A stretch of DNA of 64,000 nt. Origin: Spiroplasma tabanidicola (lineage in GTDB: Bacteria > Bacillota_I > Bacilli_A > Mycoplasmatales > Mycoplasmataceae). Under the pieces are notes generated by a model, which did not search any database, was not told where the DNA came from, and saw nothing but the letters and a program-made list of their open reading frames with translations. Location of the stretch: positions 992,001 to 1,056,000 of the forward strand of contig NZ_CP046276.1 of assembly GCF_009730595.1 (NCBI RefSeq). The letters run 5' to 3'. A program made the position numbers and the translations under genes. Positions 1-10,653 of this stretch are shown piece after piece. Position 1 is the stretch's first letter, and the number at the start of each line of letters is the position of its first letter.

Positions 1-199
1 AATCTTTTAGATTATTTATTGTTTTATTTATACTATCAAAAACAGCATTTTTTGAAATTCCTAGCTGTTCTCCAATTTCTTGAAATGTTAAATCTTCAAA
101 ATAATATAGCTCAAAATACTCTTTTTGTTTTTCGGTCAATAGTTCTTTGTAGTAATCATATAAACTACTTATTTCTTCATTTTTGTTAATATTACTCAT
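1..199 (-). CDS. ylxM: YlxM/p13-like HTH protein, C-terminus cut off by the window
   Basis: Partial gene: it starts at 199 and runs off the left edge. The visible 66 residues start [19 protein letters not shown] and contain a sigma-like helix-turn-helix (LTFQEIGEQLGISKNAVFD). This matches the UPF0122/YlxM family, a small DNA-binding-like protein encoded next to ftsY and ffh and associated with the signal recognition particle pathway. Its ATG overlaps the ftsY stop by 8 bases, so the two are translationally coupled. Identification rests on the helix-turn-helix and the ftsY context; ffh would be expected next, outside the window. Confidence 0.85.
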   Translation of the reverse strand, partial: MSNINKNEEISSLYDYYKELLTEKQKEYFELYYFEDLTFQEIGEQLGISKNAVFDSINKTINNLKD

Positions 200-1172
200 C
201 TAAATCCTCTTCCATAAAGTCACTTGCCAAATCTCAAATGTAGTCATCTAAATCAAATTCTTTAATATCTTCAACTTTTTCGCCATAACCAACTAATTTA
301 ACTGGAATATTTAAAATATCTTTAATTGCAAGAGCAATTCCACCTTTACTTGTTCCATCCATTTTAGTTAAAACAATTCCTGTAACATTTGTTGCTTCTG
401 AAAAGGCTTTTGCTTGATTTACACCATTTTGTCCAGTTTGAGCATCAATTACCAATAAACGTTCATGAGGTCCATCTTCAACACTTTTTTTAACAATCTT
501 TGTCATTTTTTCAAGTTCTCTCATTAAATGCTCTTTATTTTGTAATCTTCCTGCGGTATCAATTAACAAAAGGTCATAACTATTTTCTAATCCTTTTTTA
601 ACCCCATCAAAAACAACACTAGCTGGATCTGAAGAATTTCCTTTGATTAAATCAACACCTTTTAATCTTTTTGAACATCATTCTTCCAATTGTTCAACAG
701 CTCCTGCTCTAAATGTATCTGCTGCTACTATTAAAACTTTTTTCCCCATTTTTGAATAATAGTTGGCAATTTTGGCAATACTTGTTGTTTTTCCAACACC
801 ATTAACTCCAACCATTACATAAATATTTAAACGATTATCTTTTCAGTTTAATTTAATATCATATTTTCCTGAATCATTATATGCATAATATAACTCTTCT
901 GCAAGAATTTCTTTAATATCATCAAAATTATGTTTTGGTTTAACTCTTTTTTGAACTGCATTAGATATTTCTAAAACCATTTTCATACCCATATCAGTTT
1001 TTATCAAAACATTTTCTAACTCTTCAAAAAATTCACTATTTGCGCTTTTGTATTTTTTACTTAATTTTTTTATATCACTTGAAAAAGTTAAAGTATTTTT
1101 ATGTTCTTTTAAGTGTTTTTTTTGTGTTTTTTTTATTTTTCTTCTTTCTTTTAAATTTGCTCAAAATCCCAT
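192..1172 (-). CDS. ftsY: Signal recognition particle receptor FtsY
   Basis: 326 residues when two or more UGA codons are read as Trp. It is the SRP-family GTPase that docks ribosome-nascent-chain-SRP complexes at the membrane. Visible: an N helical domain (about 40-110), P-loop GVNGVGKTT at 122-130, the DTFRAGA insertion-box motif, DTAGR (G3) and TKMDG (G4). The acidic A domain of proteobacterial FtsY is missing; a short basic N-terminus replaces it, as in other small Gram-positive forms. A GGGGAC Shine-Dalgarno-like sequence precedes the ATG. Followed by ylxM with an 8-base overlap. Confidence 0.97.
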
Positions 1173-1192
1173 AATATTGTCCCCTTTTGCTA

Positions 1193-1222
1193 TATAATAA
1201 TTTTATAGTATTTTTATACTAT
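1193..1222 (+). promoter_or_regulatory. Possible promoter/operator in the ftsY-divergent gap
   Basis: The 72-base gap between divergent ftsY and the plus-strand gene holds TATAAT at 1193-1198, TATACT at 1215-1220 and an inverted repeat ATAGTA/TACTAT (1205-1210 and 1217-1222). The second -10-like hexamer lies inside the inverted repeat. No convincing -35 box is seen, so this is a weak promoter/operator candidate. Confidence 0.35.
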
Positions 1223-1244
1223 TTAGAGTTTTAGGGTGATATTT

Positions 1245-1895
1245 ATGAAAAAATGATTAAAAGTGTTATTTGCATTAAATATGAACGCAACTCCTTTAAA
1301 AGAACTTTACAGTATAACTGAAAGAAAAAGTAATAAGTACAAAGGCTTTTTACAAGATTCAGAAATTGATTTATACATTAAAAAAGATTTATCTTTTATT
1401 GGTAGCGACAAAGATTTTGTATTGCAAAATTTAGACGATATGATTAAAGAAAACTTTGCTGATTATGACTTAGGCGAAGAATTTTTAAAACTTACAAATT
1501 ATGAATTTATAAGTTATGATAATTATCAAGTTACCTTAAAATTTTTTGATAAATATGGTGAATCTTGCTTAGGAAAAAGTGTAATTAAAACATTTGATGT
1601 ATTAATTTATAATTATGATAATTTTGAAAAATTACAAAATGAAGTTCTTTTAAATAGCAAAGTTGTAATTCCTGTGAATATAGTGAATTTAAAAGAAGTT
1701 GTTGATTATGTAAGTAATATGTATAAAGAAGAATTTAATAAAATAGCAAGTGAAAATATTTATCTAAATGATGAAAAAGACTTTTTCAACTATTTAAGCT
1801 TTTTTGAAATTGATGATTATGGGAACTTAAAAGCAGAATTTTTAGGTTCAAATATTTTATCAATTCCACTATATCAATTATCAGTAACTATTTAA
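1245..1895 (+). CDS. Unknown 216-residue protein, probably cytoplasmic
   Basis: I do not recognise this protein. The ATG at 1245 follows AGGG with good spacing; a UGA-Trp at codon 4 hides this start under the standard code. The N-terminus is MKKWLKVLFALNMNATPL, a short hydrophobic stretch that is not a convincing signal peptide and has no lipobox. The rest is hydrophilic, rich in Asp, Lys, Asn and Tyr, with mixed alpha/beta character and no motif I can name. It stands alone, divergent from ftsY and convergent with the dead hydrolase gene, and is closed by a clear terminator overlapping its stop. The intact frame in a decaying neighbourhood suggests it is functional. Confidence 0.75.
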
Positions 1896-1923
1896 AAACA
1901 CTGCAAAAACAGTGTTTTTATTT
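1894..1923 (+). terminator. Intrinsic terminator of the 1245-1895 gene
   Basis: A 10-bp perfect stem, AAAAACACTG (1894-1903) and CAGTGTTTTT (1910-1919), with loop CAAAAA, followed by T-rich sequence. It begins within the stop codon. Confidence 0.85.
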
Positions 1924-2790
1924 ACTTATTATTTTATTTAAAAATGTATTTATATCTTGATAAATTTTGTAGTATCCATATTCACAAAGACTATTATGTC
2001 TCATATTACAAAATAAATCTAATTTTATATCTAAGTTAATTTTTTATAGATTTTATACAATTTCACTGATTATGTTAAAAAAACTAACAACCCCATCTTC
2101 ATTACCGGCATTTATTAAATAAGTAAATCTTTTGGTATGGATTAATATTTTTTCTTTGAATATCCAGTCATCCTGTAAAAATATCTTTAAAGCAAAACTT
2201 GTAAACTTTTCTATAGATAATTGATTATTTATAGAAGCGTTAAAATTTTCTTTTTAACACTTAATCATTGTAATCCTGTACTTCAGGTTTCTTCAATTTT
2301 ATCATTTAAGGGTTTATAAGTAAGCTTTCAAACTTTTTTATCAATATGTTTTTCACCATATTTAGGTGATTTTTGTAGACCCTTTTTTTAATATTTTAAA
2401 AAGTTACTTCCATAAAATCCAGTTCATATAAGTATTGATTCATTAATTGAATTTCAATATTTTGCAATTTAATCTCTAACCACTAAACTTCCAATTAAAT
2501 GAACAAGAATAACATTTATATTATCTTTTATATTTTTGTTGATACTTTTAAATCTTCTACCAATGTTTCTCATTCACTTTCTTTTACAAAAAACAATTTT
2601 CTTCTTAATTTGCAGTTTTACCATGCCTTCTACGATCAGATCCTATAACTAATCAGTTCATTTTATTTAAATATTTTGCATATTTGCTATGACTAAAAGC
2701 ATGCCTGCATAAATCATGAGCAATACAAATTATTTCAACTGGAATTTTAGCATCATCTCACAAATAAGTATTTAATTCTTTTTTGTCCTA
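1922..2790 (-). pseudogene. Decayed S33-type alpha/beta hydrolase (lysophospholipase-like)
   Basis: No open frame survives, but minus-strand translation in pieces gives the family's landmarks. The 5' part reads IAHDLCRHAFSHSKYAKYL then GSDRRRHGKTA, matching the monoacylglycerol lipase/lysophospholipase pattern HGMAEHS...F A..L and GxDHRGHGKT. The middle VILVHLIGS corresponds to the nucleophile elbow (normally GHSMGS), with the serine lost. The 3' part carries MRHNSLCEYGYYKIYQDI, matching the catalytic-His end. More than ten stops and several frame changes separate these pieces, and no start codon remains. The family is common in Mollicutes for lipid scavenging. Class is fairly sure; exact substrate is not. 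Confidence 0.7.
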
Positions 2791-2821
2791 ACTTTTTATA
2801 CTTTATATAAAAATGTTTTGC

Positions 2822-3520
2822 TTATTTATCTTTTTTAATATCTTCTAACTTATTTTCAATAGATTCCCCGTACTCTTCAAATTTCCCAGTTCTTATGAAC
2901 TGTAAAGTTTCATCAATATTTATAAGATGCTCTCCAGCTCTTTCTAAATTTTTCAATTGTCTTACAATAGTTATAATTTTTTTGACTTCAGTTTGTTCTT
3001 TGGAACCATATAATCTTTCTGCTAAATTTAAACTTAAGTCTGAAAATTGAGAGTTAAGTTCTTTTTCCATTTTTTTAACTTTTTCGTTTTGATCATTATT
3101 ATAGTTTTCAATAAGCGAAGAAACTATATTTAGCATCTCGTTAACTAGGTCAAACATTTTTGAAATATAATCAATTTCTAATGTAATAGGTTTATATTTA
3201 ATCGTAAATTTACAAATATGTTTTGCGACGTCAGCGATTCTTTCGATTTCCTTACTAATCAACACTCCACCAACAGCAAGCCTTAAATCTCCCGCAACCA
3301 TTTGCTGTTTTGCAATTTTTCATAAAGCCATACTTGTAAATTTATTTTGTAAGTCGTTTATTATTAAATCGTCTGCTTCTACTTTTTTTGCTAACTCATA
3401 ATCTTTATTTTTTAAAGCGGTAAAAGTTTTTGCATATTGAGATTTAGTAGTTTCAACTAAATATATCAAATCTTTTTTAATTGCTTTAATATCATTATCC
3501 AATATTTTATTATATGACAT
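2822..3520 (-). CDS. phoU: Phosphate transport regulator PhoU
   Basis: 232 residues, one UGA-Trp at about codon 67. All-alpha protein of two PhoU repeats (about 10-100 and 115-210). Repeat landmarks are ADDLIINDLQ and LAVGGVLISKEIERIADVAKHI, and later LKNLERAGEHLINI, the conserved E/D-rich helices that bind metal clusters in the family. PhoU damps phosphate import through the Pst transporter and, where present, histidine-kinase signalling. It is the last gene of the pst operon, 12 bases after pstB; its Shine-Dalgarno AGAGGTG overlaps the pstB stop, which supports translational coupling. Confidence 0.95.
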
Positions 3521-3532
3521 ACACTTTCACCT

Positions 3533-4402
3533 CTATCCAAATCTTCCTGAAATATAATCTTCTGTTTTTTTATCTTTAGGATTAGTAAAAATTTTTTTAG
3601 TTCTATCAAATTCAACTAATTCTCCTTGTAAAAAGAAACCTGTATAATCACTTACTCTTGTTGCTTGAGCCATTGAGTGAGTTACTATTACAATTGTATA
3701 TTCTTCTTTTAATTTTAAAATAAGTTCTTCAACTTTAAGTGTTGCAATTGGGTCTAAAGCGCTCGTTGGTTCATCCATTAATAAAATTTTAGGTCTCATC
3801 GCAATTGCTCTTGCTATACACAATCTTTGTTGTTGTCCACCACTTAATCCTAAAGCTGAATCTTTTAAAAAGTCTTTTACATTATCTCATAGAGCTGCTT
3901 TTTTTAATGCATCTTCAACAATTTGATTTAATGCATTTTTATCTTTAACACCTTGATTTCTTGGACCAAAAGCAACATTATCATAAATTGACATAGGGAA
4001 TGGATTTGCTTTTTGAAAAACCATTCCTACTTGAGTTCTAAGTTTAACAACATCTGTTCCTGCTTCATATATGTTAAAATCATTTACCATTACTTCACCA
4101 TCAATTATTGTTCCGTCTACTAAATCATTCATTCTATTAATAGTTCTTAATAAAGTTGATTTACCACAACCAGAAGGACCAATAAAAGCAGTTACTGTAT
4201 TTTCTTTTATTTTCATATTGATATTAAATAAAGCTTGTTTTTCACCGTGATTATAAAAAAAGTCTAAATTTTTTATTTCAATAACATTCTCTCTTTGTTT
4301 CAAAGGAACCTTTTTGGGTTTTTTCATTATTTTTGCTTCATCTAAAATTTCAAGCTCTTTATCCTGATTATTGTTCCACTCTGTTTTTTTTGTTTCTGCC
4401 AT
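3533..4402 (-). CDS. pstB: Phosphate ABC transporter ATP-binding protein PstB
   Basis: 289 residues. Walker [11 protein letters not shown]-loop region [14 protein letters not shown], signature LSGGQQQR, Walker B ILLMDEP, and the switch histidine in VTHSM are all present. The [11 protein letters not shown] segment and the double-Phe-Pro motif are typical of PstB rather than of generic ABC ATPases. An N-terminal extension of about 35 charged residues precedes the domain, longer than in most bacteria. It energises the Pst permease. The start at 4402 has the strong ribosome site AAAGGAAG and lies inside the 3' end of pstCA (35-base overlap). Confidence 0.97.
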
Positions 4403-6524
4403 TATTTTTTGCTTCCTTTACAATATCTTTAATAACTTTGTTTTTTATACTTGAGTTTTTAACATATATTTTAAGTCTTTTAAATTTGATATAGTTAAAT
4501 CATTTTTTTGTTCTGATTCTTATTGATTTTCCAAACTTTTTAAAATCATTTATATAATTATGCTTAAAAATACCTACTATTCTTTGTTTCCATTTTTTTT
4601 CAAAACTTAATTTACTTTTATTCGGATCTAAATTTGATGCTGCTAATTTACTTAAAGCATTTAAACCTAAAACTAATATTATTGTTACTGTTGCTAATTC
4701 ATATGCTGTATTTAAAACTTCTGCGTTGCTTCCTTCAGAAGCTAACATATAAATTTCAGTTGTTAATGTTGCTCCAGATGCAAAAAAACCTTCACTTGGC
4801 ATTCTTACAGATGTTCCAAGCGTTAAATAAATTGGAGCAGATTCACCAATAATTCTAGAAATTGCTAGAATTAGTCCTGTGATAATTCCTTGCATTGCAT
4901 TTGGTAATACCACTTTCAAAGTAACCTTGGTTTTTGATAATCCCATTCCGTATGCAGCTTCTCGATAAGAATCTGGAACACTTGTTAGTGCATCTTCAAA
5001 CGTTGTTATCAAGGATGGTAAAACTACAATAGTCATTGTTAAACTTGCTGCAAATATTGACATTGGTAATTTAAAGATTACAACAAATAAACTTAGACCA
5101 AATACCCCAAAAACAATACTAGGAGTTGATGCTAAAACATTAATTGAAAATCTTATTGTTTTTGCAAACTTACTATTTTTATGTGCATATTCTGCAAGAT
5201 AAACCGCTACAAATAACGCTAATGGTATCGCTAATATAATTGTTGCAATTATTAACATTAGAGTAGTTAATAAAGTTGCAAATATCCCAGATTTTTGACC
5301 AGAGATTTGTATAAACGTTGCTGGATCAAAACCAATAATCCCCTTTGATATTACAACTAATATAATTCACATTGTAAATGCAACAATAATTGATGTTGAT
5401 AATATCATGAAAAACTTATATATAAATGTTTCAAATGTTTTATATATTCTCTTTTCGGTATAAGTTCTTACAAGAACTTTAAGTTTATATGGTTCATAAT
5501 AATAAGAATTATGCAATCCACTATTTTTAGAAAGTTTTAAATCTTTTTTAATTTTTAGTTTTCTAGTTTTTTTATTATTTAAACTACCAATTGCAATAAT
5601 TAATAAATTTATAATAATAACTAAGAAAAATAAGACTAATCCAATTGCATATAATGCAGATTCATGGACTGTTCCATGATTTTCCAACATTTCTAATCCA
5701 ATAGTTCCCGCTAATGTTCTAATTGAAGAAAATATAAAACCTCTGAAACCTTCTGAAAAGTTTAGTCCTTGAGAAGAATTACCAGCAATCAAGATAACTG
5801 CCATAGTTTCTCCGATAATTCTTGCCACTCCTGTTATAATAGCTGTGATTATTTTTGGCATTGCGCTTACTAGAACAACTTTATAAGTTGTTCTTTCTTT
5901 TGACATTCCCAATCCTAATGAGGCAAAACGATAACTATCAGGAACTGCTTCTAACGCATTAATTGACAAACTTATCATTGTTGGTAAAGCCATGAATGCA
6001 AGAGTAACACTTGCTGTCATCATGTTTCCTCCAGTTGGTGCACCCATTTTTACAAATAATGGTCCAATCTGATCTAAGGCGAATAATCCAAACACAACTG
6101 AAGGAATACCTGCTAACAACTGCACAAATGTTATAATGGTTTTTTTCAATCTTGTTGATAAATACTCTGTTATGAAAACTGAGCAAAATATAGTTAATGG
6201 TACCGCTATCAATAGAGAAATAAATAGCATTACCATTGTAGAAAAAATTATTTTTAATATTCCATAACTTCCAGCACCATCTTTGTCTGGAGCTCAAATT
6301 GTTGAGAAAATAAACTTGAATAATCCAACTTCTTTTAATGCAGGGACTGACTTATATAGTATAAACGAAATCAAAATAGCAAGAATTATTAGAGTAAACG
6401 TAGTAAAAATTATAATAGTGCTTTTGGAAACTAAATCAACTTTTGATTGTTTAGATTTATGCATTTTTTTCTTAGCTTCCATCAATTTTTTACTATTAAA
6501 ATTTGGGTTTAAATTAATTTTCAT
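4368..6524 (-). CDS. pstA: Fused phosphate permease PstC-PstA
   Basis: A single 718-residue frame joins two BPD-type permease units that most bacteria encode separately. The first half (about 1-370) has TM segments at [17 protein letters not shown] and [17 protein letters not shown] and the EAA-loop region [20 protein letters not shown]. The second half repeats this with [17 protein letters not shown] and [20 protein letters not shown], i.e. two EAA loops for two PstB contacts. Fused Pst permeases are known in other Mollicutes (I recall M. pneumoniae and M. genitalium). The last 44 residues are a basic Lys-rich tail that reads into pstB. It overlaps pstS by 11 bases and has ribosome site AGAAAGG. 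Confidence 0.93.
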
Positions 6525-7671
6525 AAACTACCTTTCTGATTTCAAAGTTTTGGACTAATCCTTCATCTACAAAGTTTTCTTTATAAATATTTTCATCCTT
6601 ACTTATTCCAATCATCGCAGAAAAGAATTCTATCAATAATTCATACTTTTTAAAATGAGTATTAAATATTGATATAAATGGTCTTTTAAACTTATACTCT
6701 TTGCCATCATAACCTTTAATAAACTGTTCATTAGAAACATCACCAGCAATTTTTTCAAAAGCTTTTGTTTGTTCGTTTAACTCCATACCAAACTCTCAAT
6801 TATCATTTCCTAAATTAGCAGGATTACCTAATTTTGTTTTATTAACTCCTGCAACATTTACTCCCGATTCTTTTGTTACTTGTTTTATAAACGCATAAGA
6901 TATATATCCAATTGCACTTTGAGATTTTTGGATATTTTCAAACATTGAACCGTTTGAGTTCACAACGTTTGCTGTTTCCATTTTTTTTATTCCTGTTAAA
7001 TCTCCAAAAGCACTTCTTGTTCCTGAACCATCTTCTCTTGTAAATGTTACAATTTTGGTTAAACTACTTGGCACATCACTTTGTCCAGCATCTTTTGCCA
7101 ACTCTTCTCAAGTATAGTTGTTTGAATAAATTTTACTTAAAACTGACTCATCTGTTTTATTTTTAGGTATATCAAAATTAATTTTATTTACAGTTTCTTC
7201 TGTTACTCAATCTGGTTTTTTAAAAATAATTACAATTGCATCAAGCGCAAATTCAAATGCAACATAACTTTTATCAATATCAATATCATTGTTGTGAGTT
7301 TTTAAATCAATCATTTCTTCTGAGAAACCGGTAGCCTCTCCTGGTAAAAATACTAATTTATCATCTTCACCAAAACTACTAAAACGATTATTTCCAGTTA
7401 AAGTTCCAGTTCCTACATCTTTTGATATAAAACCAGCTCCATACATTCCTTTTTCAACCCCTCCAACACCAGCTTGACTTCCGGTTGAGTTGTATATAAA
7501 ATCTTTTTTTTCGTTTGCTAAATAATCTTTTGTAAAAGATTGCATAAATGTATTTACACTTGTGCTTCCTCCTAAAACTACATAATTTTGAGTTGATAAC
7601 GATGATCAAATTCATAATCCTGTAATTATTGAAATAATTGCCAATAAGAGGATGCTAACTTTTTTGTTCAT
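6514..7671 (-). CDS. pstS: Phosphate-binding protein PstS, membrane-anchored without lipobox
   Basis: 385 residues. After an N-terminal hydrophobic segment (MNKKVSILLLAIISIITGLW) comes the PstS start VVLGGSTSVNTFMQ, then GSQAGVGG and later TREDGSGTRSAF, the phosphate-coordinating motifs of the family. There is no cysteine after the hydrophobic segment, so unlike Gram-positive PstS lipoproteins this one is probably held by an uncleaved TM helix or released after cleavage. About 90 extra residues at the C-terminus have no family motif I recognise. It starts 30 bases after smc with AAGGAG, so the pst genes may be co-transcribed with smc. Confidence 0.93.
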
Positions 7672-7701
7672 TTTTTTAAGACTCCTTATAAGTTTTAAAA
7701 A

Positions 7702-10653
7702 CTAATTTGCATTACTCAATTTTTTAGCTTCAATTAATTTAATTTGAACTAGCTTCGTTACCCCTTTTTGTTGCATTGTAGCGCCAAAAAGAACATCGCA
7801 ATTTTCCATTGTTCCAATTCTATGTGTAACAATCATAAACTGAGTTTTTTGAGTAAATGTTTTAATATATTTTGCAAATCTTTCAACATTTGCAATATCC
7901 AATGGCGCTTCTACTTCATCCAATATTACCAAAGGTATTGGTTTTACTTTAAGTATTGAGAATAATACAGATAAAGCTACTAATGATTTTTCTCCTCCAG
8001 ATAGTAAATTTAAATTACTAATTTTTTTACCAGGTGGAGCTATTTTAATGTCAATTCCAGTATTTAAAATATCCTCAGGATCTGTATAAACAATCTGAGC
8101 TGTACCTCCGCCGAATAAAGTTGAAAATGTTGTAGGCAAAGCTCCATTAGCCTCTTTTACAATACTTTTAAATTGTAATATCATTTGTTCGTCCATATCC
8201 GTAATTGCTTCTTTTAAATTTTTTATTGAATCTTGTACATCACTTGACTGTTCAACGTATTCTTGATATCTTTGATTTTCTTTATCGTATTCTTCAATAG
8301 ATTCTATATTTACATTTCCCAATTCTTTTATAGAACTTCTTAATCAATTAATTCTATCTCTAGTTTCATTTTCGTTATTAAAATCACTTATATCCATATC
8401 AAATGCAGACTCAAATGTTAAATTATAGTTTTCTGATAATCTTTCAACAGCTGACATTTGTTTTTGTTTTAATAAAGTTAAATCTGTATTTACTTTTGAG
8501 TAATTTTCTTTATGCGCATTTAATAATTTTCTTTCTTCATCTAAACTTTCATTTATTAGTGTTTGTTTTTCAAAGGCTTTTTCTTTTAAATTTCTTATTA
8601 CACTTAGTTGTTGTTGAATTTCTTCTTTTTCTATTTCTTTTACAGCAACTTCTTCACTTATTTTGATTATTTGTTCATCAACAGTTTTATAAGTGTTTTC
8701 TTCTTTATTTAATTCTTTTCCTGTAATTATTCGATATTCTTCTTCTACTGATTCTTGCTCATTTTCAATTTGAGAAATAACTTGTCTAGAAGTACCTGAA
8801 CTAGATTTTATTTCAGATATTTCTTCTCTTAAATGATCTATTTTAAAATTTAATGAGTTTATTTTTTCTTGCTTTTCTTTTTCAACTTTTTCTAACTCTA
8901 ATTTTTCTTGCTCTAATTTTTCTATTTTTATATTTTCATTAAATGAAGAATGCTTAGATTTTCTGCTTCCTCCAATAATTGCTCCATGAGGTAATATTCT
9001 TTGCCCGTCAAGAGTAACTATATTAAATTTATATTTTATAATTTTTGCTGTTCTAATAGCACTTTCATAATCTTTAACGACTATAAAATTTGCTAATAAA
9101 TAATCTAAAATTATTTGATATTTTTTTTCTATTTTTACAAGTTCATTTCCAAAACCAACAAACCCTTCTAAGTTTTGAACTGCAAATCTTATATCACTTG
9201 ATAAATATGATGCTGTTAAAGTGTCAAGCGGTAAAAAAGTAGCAAAACCTGCTTTATTATTTTTTAAAAAATCAATAGCTTGTTTAACGTCATTTGTAGT
9301 TTTAGCAACAATTGATTGGATTGAATTTTGCATAATGCTTGATATCGCAACTTCGTATTTATCTTCTACACTTATCAATTCTTTCACAGAACCAATTATT
9401 CCAGATAATACTTTTTTGTTTTCTAATATATTTTTAACACCTTCAAAAAGTCCATCAAAAGAATTTTTTTTATTTATCAATGTTTCTAAATCATTTTCTA
9501 TTTTAAAAAGTTTTTTTCTAATCTGTTCTATGTTTTTATTGTTTTCTTGTTTTTCTTTATTATAAGTTTCAAGTTGACCTTCTTTTACTATTTTTTCATT
9601 TATTAATTTTGCCAATTTTTGTTCTTCTGCTCTAAATCTGATATCCAATTGCTTTGATTTTGTTTTTAAATCATTTGCTTTAAATTCTTTATCATTAGCA
9701 TTGGTTATTGTTTTTTTAGATTCTAAATTAACCTTAGAAACTTTTAATTTACCTATTTCTTCAACAACTTTTTGAAACTTACTTGTTAAAACATTCAACT
9801 CATTGTCATTACTATAAGCATTTTCTCTAAATATTTTTTCTTGATCAGCTTTATTATTAACACTTTTTTCTAGTGAGTTTATCAAATTTTTTAAATCGAT
9901 TCTTTGTGATTCTATTTCTTCTATTCTTTGTTTATAAACTTTTATATCTTTTACAAGTACTGATATTTCAATTTGCTTTAATTCTTCAAACTTTTCTTGA
10001 TATTTTTTAGCCTTAATAGATTGTCTTTTTAAAGATGGTAATTTTCTTTCAATTTCATTAATTATGTCATTTATTCTATCTAAATTATCTTGTGTTTTAA
10101 CAAGTTTTCTTAACGCATCTTCTTTTCTTTTTTTATAAACAGCTACTCCAGCCGCTTCATCAAAAAGTCTTCTTCTTTGTTCAGGACTTGATTCAACAAA
10201 ATTTGAAATTGAACCTTGAGATATAATTGCTAAACTAGATTTTGTCAAACCAGTCTCGAGTGCAATTTCTTGAACATCTTTTAGCCTAACTCTTGAGTTG
10301 TTTATAAAATATTGAGACTCTTTATCTATTAAAAAATATTTTCTAGTAATTGATACTTCATTATAATCTAATGTTTTAAATGCTCTAGAACTGTTATCAA
10401 AAACAAGAGTAACTTCTGCCATATTTAATGAGCTTCGATCAGAACTTCCAGAAAAAACAATGTCCTCCATTGAATCTCCTCTAAGCGATTTAGAAGATTG
10501 CTCACCTAATGCTCACATAATAGCATCTGTTATGTTTGATTTTCCTGATCCGTTTGGTCCAACAATACCAGTCATTGCAAAATCATAGTTAATAACTACA
10601 GGTTCTGCAAAAGACTTGAATCCAAAGGCTTCAATTCTTTTTAAAAAAATCAT
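7702..10653 (-). CDS. smc: Chromosome segregation ATPase SMC
   Basis: 983 residues with the full SMC layout. N-terminal head with Walker A GPNGSGKSN at 32-40 and the SRSSLN/ALETGLTKSSLAIISQG lobe; coiled coil; hinge (about 400-560) including GIIGSVKELI and the glycine-rich GAIIGGS; return coiled coil; C-terminal head with signature LLSGGEKS and Walker B LVILDEVEAPLD. The coiled-coil arms are shorter than in B. subtilis SMC (about 1186 residues). It compacts and resolves the chromosome as a dimer with ScpAB. Start ATG has GGAGAAAA. In the ancestral order rnc-smc-ftsY it keeps its place, though a 1.4-kb gap now separates it from rnc. Confidence 0.97.

Noticed and set aside
4634-4852. Leu-rich plus-strand frame inside pstCA
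   Set aside because: Antisense shadow of transmembrane codons.
6283-6558. Plus-strand open frame over the pstCA start
   Set aside because: It is the antisense shadow of pstCA and pstS; the sense frame has clear family motifs.
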